64,000 bases of DNA. Origin: PALSA-505 sp963699015. Its GTDB lineage: Bacteria > Actinomycetota > Actinomycetes > Streptosporangiales > Streptosporangiaceae. The translations under genes were made by a program, and so were the position numbers. Under the pieces are notes generated by a model. The model worked only from the letters and a program-made list of their open reading frames with translations. It was not told where the DNA came from and made no database searches. The stretch covers positions 310,001 through 374,000 of the forward strand of contig CAVOSX010000002.1 in the NCBI GenBank assembly GCA_963699015.1, in the 5' to 3' direction. Numbering within the stretch: the first letter of the stretch is position 1; each line of letters starts with the position of its first letter. Shown piece by piece: positions 33,510 through 42,068 of this stretch.

Positions 33510-34914
33510 CCGGCTGCCCACCACCAGCGCCCCCGCCGGCCGCCTGCCCCGCCGGGGACTGGTCCGGCGGCCGCCGGGCGAACAGCCTGACGCCGTGGTA
33601 GCCGATGAGCACGATCAGCGTGCCGGCCGCGATGCCGGTGATCGAGAACGTGCTGGTGAACTTGATGGTCAGGTTGCCGATGCCGGCGATGATGCCGGCC
33701 GCCAGCGGCACCAGGTTGACCGGATCGGCGAAATTCACCCGGTTTTCGACCCAGATCTTGGCGCCAAGCAGACCGATCATCCCGTACAGGACCAGGGTGA
33801 TGCCGCCGAGGACGCCGCCTGGCGTGGCCGCGACCAGCGCGCCGAACTTGGGGCAGAACCCGAACAGGATCGCCACCGTGGCCGCGATGTAGTACGCCAG
33901 CGTGGAGTAGATCCGGGTCGCTGCCATGACCCCGATGTTCTCGGCGTACGTCGTGGTCGGCGAGCCGCCCACTGCCGAGGCCAGCGCGGTGCCGATGCCG
34001 TCGCCGATGAACGCCCGCCCCAGGTACGGGTCGAGGTCGGTGCCGGTCATCTCCGAAACGGCCTTGACGTGGCCGGCGTTCTCGGCCAGCAGGGCGATCA
34101 CGGACGGGATGACCAGCAGGATGAAGGTCACCTTGAACGCCGGCAGGTGCGGGCCGGCAAGCGGCCCGAAGGTCGGGCTGATCACCGTCTTGGGCAGGCC
34201 GATCCACGGCGCGCTGGCGACCCCGCTCCAGTCGATGCGGGGCACGGCCATGCACTTGCCGGCGGCCGAGCACGATCGGACGGTGGAGAACTGGTCCGCG
34301 ATCCAGGAGATCAGGTAGCCGAACACCAGCGCAAGAAACACCGCGATGCGGCTCAGGAAACCTGGCCCCAGCACCGCCATGCCGATCAGGAAGGCGGTGG
34401 TCAGCAGCGCGATCCACTGATCTTGCGGGAAGTAGGTCCTGGTGGCCACCGCTGCCAGGTTGAAGCCGATCAGCATGACCACGGCTCCGGTCACCGCCGG
34501 CGGCAGCACGGCCCGGACGTAGCGTGAGCCCCCGAAATGAACGATCACCCCCACCGCGGCGAGGATCAGCCCGGCGACGAGGATCGCGCCGGTCACGTCG
34601 GCCGAGTCGCCGCCCTGAGCCCGGATGGCCTCCACCGCCGCCACGAACGAGGCCGAGGTACCCAGGTAGGAGGGCACCTTCCCGTTGACGATGAGCAGGA
34701 AGAGGATGGTCGCCACGCCGGACATCAGCACCGCGAGGTTCGGGCTGAGCCCCATGATCGCGGGGAAGACGAACGTCGCCCCGAACATGGCGACCACGTG
34801 CTGCGCGCCCAGCCCGGCCATCCGCAGCGAAGACAGCCGTTCCCCCGGGCGGACCACCGCACCCGGCGGCGGCGTCCGGCCACCGTAGACGAGCTTCCAG
34901 CCCACCGCGGACAT
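33457..34914 (-). CDS. NCS2 uracil/xanthine permease
   Basis: 485 residues; GGGGGAGG precedes ATG 34914. About 12-14 helices. Family motifs: LGAQHVVAMFGATFVFPAIMG at the first helix, GGSPTTTYAENIGVMAATRIYS (the ENIG substrate-site motif, uracil-type) and LLAENAGHVKAVSEMTG. It should import uracil or a related base with protons. The C-terminal 45 residues are Gly/Arg-rich and partly encoded in the overlap with the cupin gene. No purine/pyrimidine metabolism genes are adjacent. Confidence 0.9.
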   Translation of the reverse strand: MSAVGWKLVYGGRTPPPGAVVRPGERLSSLRMAGLGAQHVVAMFGATFVFPAIMGLSPNLAVLMSGVATILFLLIVNGKVPSYLGTSASFVAAVEAIRAQGGDSADVTGAILVAGLILAAVGVIVHFGGSRYVRAVLPPAVTGAVVMLIGFNLAAVATRTYFPQDQWIALLTTAFLIGMAVLGPGFLSRIAVFLALVFGYLISWIADQFSTVRSCSAAGKCMAVPRIDWSGVASAPWIGLPKTVISPTFGPLAGPHLPAFKVTFILLVIPSVIALLAENAGHVKAVSEMTGTDLDPYLGRAFIGDGIGTALASAVGGSPTTTYAENIGVMAATRIYSTLAYYIAATVAILFGFCPKFGALVAATPGGVLGGITLVLYGMIGLLGAKIWVENRVNFADPVNLVPLAAGIIAGIGNLTIKFTSTFSITGIAAGTLIVLIGYHGVRLFARRPPDQSPAGQAAGGGAGGGQPVRARGSRRSRSRERPRS

Positions 34915-35124
34915 CGTCAGCCTCCCCCCGTCCGGTCACCTGCCGACGGTGGCAGGCAACGCCGTTTCAGCGAACGGTAGGACGGGCCGGCCTCGCGATC
35001 AAGGCGGCCGGGTGCTTGTCCGGTGACGTGTCTGACAGCGGGCAGGCGGCGGCTGGCCCGTCACAGCCATTCTTCCGGAATGATCAACGAAACCGGCGGG
35101 CCGCCGGACGCGGAACACCAGCCC

Positions 35125-37251
35125 TTAGCTCACGGCGAAGGTGCCCTGGCTGGTAGCGGTGCCTGCGGGCGTGGTGACCGAGATGGGTCCAGTGGCGCCG
35201 CCGGCGGGCACCTTGACGACGATCTTGGTGTCAGCCTTGGATACGATGCTGGCCGTGGTGTGGCTGAACTGCACAACGGATGCGCCGGACAGGTTCTGGC
35301 CGGTGATGGTGACCTTGGTGTCAGGCTTGCCGGACTTAGGCGTGAAGCCGCTGATCTCTGGGGTCACGGTGGTGGTGATCCGCCCGATCACGTTGCTGGC
35401 GTTGGTGAACCACAGCGCCCCGTCCGGCCCGGCCGTGATCGCGATTGGTTCGCCGATGCCGCTGCTGGTGTAGGCGGTGACCTTGCCGCTGGTGGTGATC
35501 CGCCCGATCGAATTGTTGCCGTAGTTGGCAAACCACAGCGCCCCGTCCGGTCCGGCGGTGATCCCGCGGGGGGAGTCGATGCCGGTGCCACGGTAGATGG
35601 TGACCTTGCCGCTGGTGGTGATCCGCCCGATCGAGTTGTTGCCGTAGTTGGTGAACCACAGCGCCCCGTCCGGCCCGGCGGTGATCGCGATTGGCTCGCT
35701 GATACCGCCGCTGGTGTAGGCGGTGACCTTGCCGCTGGTGGTGATCCGCCCGATCGAATTGTTGCCGTAGTTGGCAAACCACAGCGCCCCGTCCGGCCCG
35801 GCCGCGATATCCTCTGGGGCCTTGATGCCAGTACCGGTGTAGGCGGTGCCCTTCCCGCTGGTGGTGATCCGCTCGATCGTGTTGTTGCCGTAGTTGTTGA
35901 ACCACAGCGCGCCGTCCGGCCCGGCCGCGATCCCGCCCGGGGAAGTGAGGCTGGTGCGGGCGTAGGTGGTGACCTTCCCCCCGGTGGTGATCCGCCCGAT
36001 GTGGTATTGGCCAGAGAACCACAGCGCCCCGTCCGGGCCCGTCGTGATCCCGTCAGGTTCATCGATGTTGCCGGTGCCGGGGTAGCTGGTCATTGTGCCG
36101 CTGGTGGTGATCCGGCCGATCGAGTCGCTGAGGCGGTTGGTGAACCACAGCCCGCCGTCCGGGCCCGTCGTGATCCCGTCCGGGTCGCTGATGGGGCCGC
36201 TGTAGGTGGTGATCTCGTGGTCGGTGGTGGTGATCTGCCCGACCGAGTCGCCGTTGGCGAACCACAGCGCCCCGTCCGGCCCGTCCGTGATCCCGTACGG
36301 ATCCTCGATGTACCCGTCGGCGCCGTAGAGGGAGATCTCTCCCTTGGTGGTGATCTGGCCGATCGCGGGGTTGCCCGCGCTGGTGAACCACAGCGCTCCA
36401 TCCGGGCCGGCGGTGATCCCCTCGGGGTCTTCGATGTCCATATCGGCGTAGTTGGTGACCTTCCCGCTGGTGGAGATCCGGCCAACCGAGTGGTTTCCGT
36501 AGTTGGTGAACCACAGCGCACCATCCGGCCCGGCCGTGATCGCGTCCGGGCCGTCAATCCCGGTGCCGCCGTAGGTGGTGACCCTCCCCCCGGTGGTGAT
36601 CCGCCCGATCTTCGTGTCACCGTCGGTGAACCACAGCGCCCCGTCCGGGCCCGCCGTGATCGCCTGAGAACCGGCGATACCGCTGCTGGTGTACGTGGTG
36701 ACCTTCCCGGCGGTGGTGATCCGCCCGATCGTCTTGTTGCCGTTGGTGAACCACAGCGCCCCGTCCGGCCCGGCCGCGATCCCGCCAGGGGAGTCGACGC
36801 CGCTGCCGCCGTAGGTGGTGACCTGCCCCTTGGTGGTGATCCGCCCGATCGTGTTGTTGCCGTGGTTGGTGAACCACAGCGCCCCATCCGGCCCCGCCGT
36901 GATCGCGGCCGGGTCGCTGATGCCGGTGCCGCCGTAGGTGGTGACCTTCCCGCTGGTAGTGACCCGCCCGATCGAGTTGTTGCCGTCGTTGGTGAACCAC
37001 AGCGCCCCATCCGGCCCCGCCGTGATCGCGGCCGCATCGCTGATGCCGGGGTAGAGCGTCACCCGGCCGGCCCCCGAGGCACTCGCCACGCCAGCCCCCA
37101 GGCCCACCGTCAGCGCCTGCATACCCACCAGCACCGCCGCGGCTCCCACCAGGTGCCCCAGCACACGCCGGGCCCATCGCGGCACCCTGACGCCGCCTAC
37201 GGCCAGGCCAGTTAATCCTCGACGCCGCCAAACCGGCTCGCCAGCACGCAT
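35125..37251 (-). CDS. Secreted 14-repeat Vgb/NHL-like beta-propeller with C-terminal IPT/TIG domain
   Basis: 708 residues from ATG 37251, chosen for GGAGGAAG just before it. After a basic N terminus and a long hydrophobic segment (LGHLVGAAAVLVGMQALTVGLGAGVASASG), 14 repeats of about 40 residues follow, each of the form ITAGPDGALWFTN-GNNSIGRITTSGKVTTY. These are the blade motifs of virginiamycin B lyase-like and NHL propellers. The last 90 residues (PEISGFTPKSGKPDTKVTITGQNL) form an IPT/TIG immunoglobulin-like domain. Fourteen blades would make two seven-bladed propellers. The His/Glu residues needed for Vgb lyase activity are not evident, so binding or scaffolding outside the cell is more likely. 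Repeats 11-13 are almost identical, suggesting recent duplication. Confidence 0.85.
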   Translation of the reverse strand: MRAGEPVWRRRGLTGLAVGGVRVPRWARRVLGHLVGAAAVLVGMQALTVGLGAGVASASGAGRVTLYPGISDAAAITAGPDGALWFTNDGNNSIGRVTTSGKVTTYGGTGISDPAAITAGPDGALWFTNHGNNTIGRITTKGQVTTYGGSGVDSPGGIAAGPDGALWFTNGNKTIGRITTAGKVTTYTSSGIAGSQAITAGPDGALWFTDGDTKIGRITTGGRVTTYGGTGIDGPDAITAGPDGALWFTNYGNHSVGRISTSGKVTNYADMDIEDPEGITAGPDGALWFTSAGNPAIGQITTKGEISLYGADGYIEDPYGITDGPDGALWFANGDSVGQITTTDHEITTYSGPISDPDGITTGPDGGLWFTNRLSDSIGRITTSGTMTSYPGTGNIDEPDGITTGPDGALWFSGQYHIGRITTGGKVTTYARTSLTSPGGIAAGPDGALWFNNYGNNTIERITTSGKGTAYTGTGIKAPEDIAAGPDGALWFANYGNNSIGRITTSGKVTAYTSGGISEPIAITAGPDGALWFTNYGNNSIGRITTSGKVTIYRGTGIDSPRGITAGPDGALWFANYGNNSIGRITTSGKVTAYTSSGIGEPIAITAGPDGALWFTNASNVIGRITTTVTPEISGFTPKSGKPDTKVTITGQNLSGASVVQFSHTTASIVSKADTKIVVKVPAGGATGPISVTTPAGTATSQGTFAVS
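35350..37060. repeat. DNA tandem array of about 120-bp units inside the propeller gene
   Basis: Each unit encodes one propeller blade and contains GAACCACAGCGCCCCGTCCGG and close variants (plus-strand sense), visible some 14 times. Units between about 35440 and 35830 are nearly identical. Such an array is prone to unequal recombination and to assembly collapse, so the true copy number may differ. Confidence 0.75.
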
Positions 37252-37597
37252 GTCTTCCTCCGACGGAAGGACGGTTCCTGAATCGGGATTCCCCGGAAGG
37301 GCGGACACTCCGACTTGAGTTGATCTTTTCTGTCCCCTGCTTACGATGGCTGCCATGTAAACACCGCAGCGCGATCGCTGTCCACGTGGAGCCCGGAACG
37401 CGGTTCAGCTTCCACGGCTGGGAGGCCCGCCGGCACGACGTCGCAACGTGTACGAGGTCGTGCTAGCCACCTTGTTCGTCAAGTCACTGCTGGCCAGCTG
37501 GCGCAAGAGCGTGCCGCGTGGGTCATGGAGAGTGACCTGCCGTTCCGGTCTGAGAGAATCTGGAGTGGGCCGGCGATGGCCGTTCGAAGGAGATGCG
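37252..37597. other. 346-base intergenic region between propeller and AhpD-like genes
   Basis: This divergent region contains the leaders of both neighbours. It holds a short AT-richer segment around 37311-37365 (TGAGTTGATCTTTTCTG) that probably includes the propeller promoter. No gene, RNA or repeat that I can support is present; the small open frames have no recognisable domain. Confidence 0.4.
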
Positions 37598-38248
37598 ATG
37601 GGCCGCAAGCAGCGGATCAGCTACCTGCCGCTCGAGGCGATGGACGACGAGATGCGGGCGGAGATGGAGCGCTGCCGGCGTGAGGGCACCCCGCGGCCTG
37701 AGAGTTCGGCGGTGCGCGCTCATGTTCCCGCGTGCTTCTGGGCCTTCGCCAGGTCGTGGGAGGCGATCTTCCGCGGCGGCGTCTGCGATCACGCCATCAA
37801 GGAATTGTGCCGCGTCTACGTGTCGCGCACGGTCAACTGCGAGTACTGCGGCAACCAGCGCTCGCAGCAGGCCAGGGCGCAGGGCCTGAGCGAGGCGCAG
37901 TACGACGACCTGCTGAACTTCGAGTCCTCGGACAGGCTCAGCGAGCGCGAGAAGGCCGCCCTGGCGTACGCGGAGGCGATCACCTGGCGGCTGGACGCCG
38001 ACGACGCGCTCTGGCAGCGGCTGTACCGGTACTTCTCCGAGCCCGAGCTGGTCGAGCTGGGCTGTTTCATCGCGCTGACCATGGGCCAGCAGAGCTGGCT
38101 GCGGCTGCTCGACATCGAGCACCATGAGGTGCTGGCCGGAACCGACGCCTCGATGGCGCCCGGCTTCGGCTCGCCGCAGCAGCTCGCCGCGTCCAAGGCG
38201 GCCCCGGACTACTGGGCGCGGCCGGCCGGCGGCCGAACTCCGGAGTAA
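37598..38248 (+). CDS. Carboxymuconolactone decarboxylase/AhpD-like protein
   Basis: 216 residues from ATG 37598, preceded by GAAGGAG. The AhpD-type helix is DHAIKELCRVYVSRTVNCEYCGNQRSQQARAQG: a CxxC pair at the helix start, but the usual His three residues after the second Cys is replaced (CGNQRS). The C-terminal half (LSEREKAALAYAEAITWRLDADDALWQRLYRYFSEPELVELGCFIALTMGQQSWLRLL) repeats the family fold. Members are peroxidase partners or decarboxylases; the altered His makes a standard AhpD mechanism uncertain. Confidence 0.83.
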   Translation: MGRKQRISYLPLEAMDDEMRAEMERCRREGTPRPESSAVRAHVPACFWAFARSWEAIFRGGVCDHAIKELCRVYVSRTVNCEYCGNQRSQQARAQGLSEAQYDDLLNFESSDRLSEREKAALAYAEAITWRLDADDALWQRLYRYFSEPELVELGCFIALTMGQQSWLRLLDIEHHEVLAGTDASMAPGFGSPQQLAASKAAPDYWARPAGGRTPE

Positions 38249-38357
38249 CGAGGGCGGCGCCGGCGCCGCCCGGCCACGTCCCGGCGTGACAGCCCGTGCG
38301 GCTGATGATCTGTATCACAACCTGCCCGGTCGTCCTCTGCACTTCCAGGAGGTTGTC

Positions 38358-38693
38358 ATGAAACGCTTTTCTACCGTCGGCCGTCTCGCGGTGATCGTGG
38401 CCTCGGCAGCGGGCGCCCTGCTGGCCATCAGCGCGGCCGCAGGATCCGCCGCAATGGCCGGGGTGCTCGCCCCGCTGGGCGGCGCTCCGCACGGCCGCCC
38501 CGGTGAGCCCGCACCAGGCAGCTCGGACAAGCACTCCCTGCTGCCGGCCCAGGTGCACGCGATCAGCACCGGCATGCCCGGCTGGCAGATCGTCCTCATC
38601 GCGGCCGGGGCTGCGCTGCTTGGCGCCGCGCTGGCCGTCATCGTCTACCGGACGCGGGCCGCTCGGCGGCGAGTGGGCGTCAGCGCCGCCTGA
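38358..38693 (+). CDS. Small membrane-anchored exported protein
   Basis: 111 residues; AGGAGG lies six bases before ATG 38358. A signal-like N terminus (MKRFSTVGRLAVIVASAAGALLAISAAAG) is followed by a Pro/Gly-rich segment of about 40 residues and a C-terminal membrane helix (GWQIVLIAAGAALLGAALAVIVY) with a basic tail (RTRAARRRVGV). The layout is that of a short surface protein anchored by its C terminus. The family is not recognised. Its end overlaps the convergent GtrA gene by 14 bases. Confidence 0.75.
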   Translation: MKRFSTVGRLAVIVASAAGALLAISAAAGSAAMAGVLAPLGGAPHGRPGEPAPGSSDKHSLLPAQVHAISTGMPGWQIVLIAAGAALLGAALAVIVYRTRAARRRVGVSAA

Positions 38694-39375
38694 GCCACGA
38701 CCACGGCGCGGGCGCGGAACTCACCGGGCCAGGCGCGCCCGCAGCAGGCTGGGCAGGCAGCTGCGCCCGCCATACCCACTTCTTGTACGCCCCGTAACGG
38801 AACGCGGTGGCCAGCCCGATGCCGGCGACCAGGAAGATGTTGTAGGACAGCCTGTCGTGCAGGTTCAGCACGTAGGTGCACAGCCAGAGGCACGCGAGCT
38901 GGATCGCCAGGCCGATGCCGTTGAGCACGAAGAACACGACGCCCTCGCGGCTCACGTTAGTGCGCTGCCGGTGCCTGAATGTCCAGTAGCGGTTGCCTGC
39001 GTAGGAGATCGCGGTGGCCGCGGCGGTGGCGATCACGTTCGAGGTGAGCGGGCCGACGCCGGCCCTGAAGTGCAGCACGTTGGTGCCGACGGCAGCGACC
39101 AGGACGGCCAGCACGCCGACGATGCCGAACTTGGCCAGCTCGCCGATCAGCGGCCAGCGCCGGCCGGACAGCAGCCGGGCCAGTCCCACCTGCTGCAGCA
39201 GGCTCGTGGGACGCCGGTGAACCGGTGCCCGCCCGGCAGGCCTGGCGGGCGTCACGGCCCCGGCCGGCCACGCTTGCTTTGAGCGCCAGCTCACCGGGCT
39301 GAGGGTAGGCGCGGTTGGCTGCCCGCGTGATGCGAATCGCACATCTCGCTCGTCCGGCGCGGGCCCGGGCAGCAT
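38680..39375 (-). CDS. GtrA-family membrane protein
   Basis: About 231 residues from ATG 39375, 21 bases after the CBS gene stop; a start farther upstream would run into that gene. The GtrA domain has four helices: ELAKFGIVGVLAVLVAAVGTNVL, LTSNVIATAAATAISYAGNRYWTF, GVVFFVLNGIGLAIQLACLWL and YNIFLVAGIGLATAFRYGAYKKWVW. The N-terminal 80 residues are Arg/Pro-rich and cytoplasmic. GtrA-like proteins are thought to move or recognise polyprenyl-linked sugars for cell-surface glycosylation. Partner glycosyltransferases are not adjacent. Confidence 0.82.
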   Translation of the reverse strand: MLPGPAPDERDVRFASRGQPTAPTLSPVSWRSKQAWPAGAVTPARPAGRAPVHRRPTSLLQQVGLARLLSGRRWPLIGELAKFGIVGVLAVLVAAVGTNVLHFRAGVGPLTSNVIATAAATAISYAGNRYWTFRHRQRTNVSREGVVFFVLNGIGLAIQLACLWLCTYVLNLHDRLSYNIFLVAGIGLATAFRYGAYKKWVWRAQLPAQPAAGAPGPVSSAPAPWSWLRRR

Positions 39376-39395
39376 ATGCCGCTCGCTGGCGATGT

Positions 39396-39857
39396 CTAGC
39401 CGGGCTGGGCCGTCCCGGTGGCCGGCGCCTCGGAAAAGTCCATATCGAGCAGCGCGCGGCACACGTCGCTGATATCGACCATTCCGATGATGCCGTGGTC
39501 GCCGACGACCGGAAGGTGCCGGAACCGGCCGTTCGTCATCATCCTGGCTGCGTCGAGGACGCTGGTAGCGGCGCTGATGACGGTAGGCCGCTCGGTCATC
39601 AGGTCGTGGATCCGTACCTCGTTGACGTCCCTCCCGTCCGCCACCGCGTGCGCGATGTCAGCCTCGGTGACGATGCCGATCGGCTGGTCGGTCTGGGAGT
39701 CCAGGACCACGAGCGCGGACACGCCCGCGTGCTTCATCAGGTAGGCGGCAGCCGCCGCGTGGTCGTACTGCCCCACCGTGGTCACCGGTGGCTGCATCAC
39801 GTCCGCGACGGTGGCCAAGATTGGTGCTGACGATTCGTGCTCAGAGGCATCTGCCAT
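39396..39857 (-). CDS. Tandem CBS-domain protein
   Basis: 153 residues; GAGGAG precedes ATG 39857. Two CBS motifs fill the protein: VADVMQPPVTTVGQYDHAAAAAYLMKHAGVSALVVLD...PIGIVTEADI, and IHDLMTERPTVISAATSVLDAARMMTNGRFRHLPVVGDHGIIGMVDISDV. Stand-alone CBS pairs bind adenosine nucleotides and often act as energy sensors. In actinobacteria many belong to dormancy/hypoxia regulons, but no such operator is evident here. Confidence 0.9.
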   Translation of the reverse strand: MADASEHESSAPILATVADVMQPPVTTVGQYDHAAAAAYLMKHAGVSALVVLDSQTDQPIGIVTEADIAHAVADGRDVNEVRIHDLMTERPTVISAATSVLDAARMMTNGRFRHLPVVGDHGIIGMVDISDVCRALLDMDFSEAPATGTAQPG

Positions 39858-39940
39858 GATCTGCTCCTCTGAAGATACGTTCAGGCCCTGGCGATCACAC
39901 TATGTGTTCACTGCGCGTGACGGTATTCGCCATGTTGATA

Positions 39941-39957
39941 GCCGCGAATATCGCGGC
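39941..39957. promoter_or_regulatory. 17-bp palindrome in CBS/flavoprotein divergent region
   Basis: GCCGCGA (39941-39947), a 3-base centre ATA, and TCGCGGC (39951-39957) form a perfect inverted repeat. It lies 50 bases ahead of the flavoprotein start at 40007 and 84 bases from the CBS start, so it may be an operator for either. Confidence 0.4.
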
Positions 39958-40006
39958 CGCATGCGCCGCAGGCACCGAAGCCTCCGCCGGGGCTATTCTC
40001 GCCGTC

Positions 40007-41278
40007 ATGCCGACGTTGGCCGTCGTAGGAGCGGGGCCCAAGGGGATCGCGATCGCCGCCAAGGCCAGGGCCCTGGCGGCGGCCGGCCTTGACCCGCCGC
40101 GGGTCGTGCTCATCGACCGCGGCGCGGTGGCCGGGAACTGGACCGGGCGACAGGGTTACACCAGCGGCCTGCTGCCGCTCGGCACGCCGCCGGAGAAGGA
40201 CGTCGGCTTCCCCTACGCCGACAGCTGGGGCGCGGCGTCTTCGTCGGTCACCGCGGCGATGGCGGACTACGGCTGGCAGCGGCATCTGATCGCGCACGGC
40301 ACGTACGCCGACTGGGTCGATCGCGGCCGGCTCCGGCCGACGCACCGGCAGTGGAGTTTCTACCTGCGCGAAGTTGCAGACAAGGCACGCGCCGAGATCG
40401 TCGCCGGCGAGGTGGTCGCCGTTGAGGCCGACGGCGACCAGTGGCGACTGGCGCTCCAGGCGGGGAGCGAGATCCGGGCGGACGGCGTGGTATTCACCGG
40501 CGCGGGACCGCCGATCGACGTCGCGGGCCAGCCACAAGATCACCCGCGGGTGCTCGACGGGCGCAGCTACTGGCTGCGGCGGCGGGCGGCCGGCCCGCAG
40601 ATGGCCCAGAACATATGCGTGATCGGCAGCGGCGAGACGGCGGCCTCTGTCGTCATCAGCCTGCTGACGCATTCGCACAAGCGCTCGGCGGTAGACGTGC
40701 TGAGCAGCCACGGAGTCTTGTATTCGCGGGGGGAGAGCTACGAGGAAAACCGTTACTACTCCGATCCGGGTGACTGGCCGGGACTGGCCTGGTCGCACCG
40801 GCGGGAGTTCCTCGACCGGACCGACCGCGGCGTCTTCTCGCAGCAGGCCGAGGCGACCCTCAACGCCGCACGCGGGTTCCGCGCGCTCGCCGGGCGGGCG
40901 GTAGCCATCGAGGCCGGCCAGCGGCAGGTCGTCGTCGCGATCGAGTACGAGCGCGAGCGGGAACGGGTCGCCTATGACCTCGTGGTGGTCGCTATCGGCT
41001 TCCGGGCCCGGTGGTTCGAGACGCTGCTTGGCCCCGAGGCTCGCCACCGCCTGCGCAGCGCGCTGGCCGGGGCGGAGCTCGAGCGGCGGATCGAGGTTGA
41101 TCTGTCCGTCGCCGGGATGAGGCCGCCGCTGCATCTGCCGGTGGTGGCCGGGCCGGCCCAGGGACCGGGTTTTCCCAACCTGAGCTGCCTTGGCCTGCTG
41201 AGCGACCGCATCCTGCGCCGTTACGTGGCACTGGACGGGGCGCCGAGCATCGCCCCGGGAAGGAGGGAGCGTGTCTGA
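40007..41278 (+). CDS. SidA/IucD-like FAD-dependent N-hydroxylase or related monooxygenase
   Basis: 423 residues from ATG 40007, where the dinucleotide-binding start MPTLAVVGAGPKGIAIAAKA begins; the frame is open to 39902 but that part is atypical. The layout fits ornithine/lysine N-monooxygenases: FAD-binding GAGPKG, NWTGRQGYTSGLLPLGTPPEKDVGFPY (the family's substrate/FAD region), RQWSFYLREVADKA, the NADPH-binding NICVIGSGETAASVVISLL, and a closing FPNLSCLGLLSDRILRRYV. It could hydroxylate an amine nitrogen, but no siderophore genes are nearby. It overlaps a ribbon-helix-helix gene by eight bases, hinting at co-expression. Confidence 0.8.
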   Translation: MPTLAVVGAGPKGIAIAAKARALAAAGLDPPRVVLIDRGAVAGNWTGRQGYTSGLLPLGTPPEKDVGFPYADSWGAASSSVTAAMADYGWQRHLIAHGTYADWVDRGRLRPTHRQWSFYLREVADKARAEIVAGEVVAVEADGDQWRLALQAGSEIRADGVVFTGAGPPIDVAGQPQDHPRVLDGRSYWLRRRAAGPQMAQNICVIGSGETAASVVISLLTHSHKRSAVDVLSSHGVLYSRGESYEENRYYSDPGDWPGLAWSHRREFLDRTDRGVFSQQAEATLNAARGFRALAGRAVAIEAGQRQVVVAIEYERERERVAYDLVVVAIGFRARWFETLLGPEARHRLRSALAGAELERRIEVDLSVAGMRPPLHLPVVAGPAQGPGFPNLSCLGLLSDRILRRYVALDGAPSIAPGRRERV

Positions 41279-41450
41279 GCCGCCGGACCAGCCGTGGGAG
41301 AGCGACGACAGCGTCCGCCGCACCATGATCATGCCAGCCGTGCTGGCCGAGCGGCTCGCCGCCGAGGCGGAGCGGCGTGAGCTGTCGGTCAGCGAACTGC
41401 TGATCGAATACGCCGAGGAAGGCCTGCGGCGCGGCTCGGCCGGCAGCTGA
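41271..41450 (+). CDS. Small ribbon-helix-helix (CopG/Arc-type) DNA-binding protein
   Basis: 59 residues from GTG 41271 with AAGGAGGG directly upstream; it overlaps the end of the flavoprotein gene by eight bases. The sequence VRRTMIMPAVLAERLAAEAERRELSVSELLIEYAEEGLRR follows the RHH plan: a short beta strand (RRTMIMP), helix A, the ELSVSELL turn and helix B. No toxin gene follows; the next gene is a Nudix hydrolase. It may autoregulate the flavoprotein operon. Confidence 0.8.
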   Translation: MSEPPDQPWESDDSVRRTMIMPAVLAERLAAEAERRELSVSELLIEYAEEGLRRGSAGS

Positions 41451-41483
41451 TGCCCATGGCGCAGCCGTCGTAACCTGGCCGTC

Positions 41484-42017
41484 GTGACCAGTGATAGCGC
41501 CGGGGCAGCCTCGGCGGCTCCGCACATCCCCGATCCCCCGCCCCTGCCGGCGATCCCGGTGTCGGCCGGGGCGCTCATCTTCGACCGGGAGAACCGGCTG
41601 CTCATCCTCAAGCCGACCTACAAGTCAGGCTGGACCATTCCCGGGGGCGTCATGGAAGCTGACGGGGAGACGCCATGGCAGGCGTGCCGGCGCGAGGTAC
41701 GGGAGGAAACCGGCATCGAGGTGCGCCGCGGCGCCCTCGCGTGCATGGACTTCCGCCGCCCCCGCCCTGGCAAACCGGGAGGGATCAGGTTCCTGTTCCG
41801 CTGCGACGGGGTCGATGACCGGGACCTGGCCGCGATCGTGACCCAGCCCGAGGAGATCTCCGCATACCAGATCCTCGCCCTGCCCGATGCCCTCCCGCTG
41901 CTCAGGCGCCCCATCCGGCGGCGGGTACGGGCGGCGTGCACGGGCCGCGGGCTGGTCTACCTCGAAGACGGCCGCCCCGTGCCCGAAGTGGACAGGCCAC
42001 ACCGCCGGCGCACCTGA
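41484..42017 (+). CDS. Nudix hydrolase
   Basis: 177 residues from GTG 41484. The Nudix box is complete: GGVMEADGETPWQACRREVREETGIEV, with the G-x5-E-x7-REVxEE-x-G pattern that binds Mg2+ and hydrolyses nucleoside diphosphate derivatives. It is preceded by VSAGALIFDRENRLLILKPTYKSGWTIP. The C-terminal extension (LLRRPIRRRVRAACTGRGLVYLEDGRPV) recurs in actinobacterial members. It lies 33 bases after the RHH gene and may share its transcript. Confidence 0.9.
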   Translation: MTSDSAGAASAAPHIPDPPPLPAIPVSAGALIFDRENRLLILKPTYKSGWTIPGGVMEADGETPWQACRREVREETGIEVRRGALACMDFRRPRPGKPGGIRFLFRCDGVDDRDLAAIVTQPEEISAYQILALPDALPLLRRPIRRRVRAACTGRGLVYLEDGRPVPEVDRPHRRRT

Positions 42018-42068
42018 ACGCCGGCCGTGACCGTGCCGGCGGAAGGCCGGCTGGGTCAGCCGGCTGGC

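Noticed and set aside
35023..37215. A 730-codon plus-strand reading frame full of VGEPQRPVRPG-type repeats, antisense to the propeller gene
   Set aside because: It is the mirror of the tandem propeller repeats; it has no ribosome-binding site, biased Pro/Arg/Asp composition and no known domain. The minus-strand frame has signal peptide, blades and an IPT domain.
37405..37608. 67-codon minus-strand frame and 37448 plus-strand extension upstream of the AhpD-like gene
   Set aside because: No ribosome-binding site or domain; the AhpD-like protein has a strong GAAGGAG and start at 37598.
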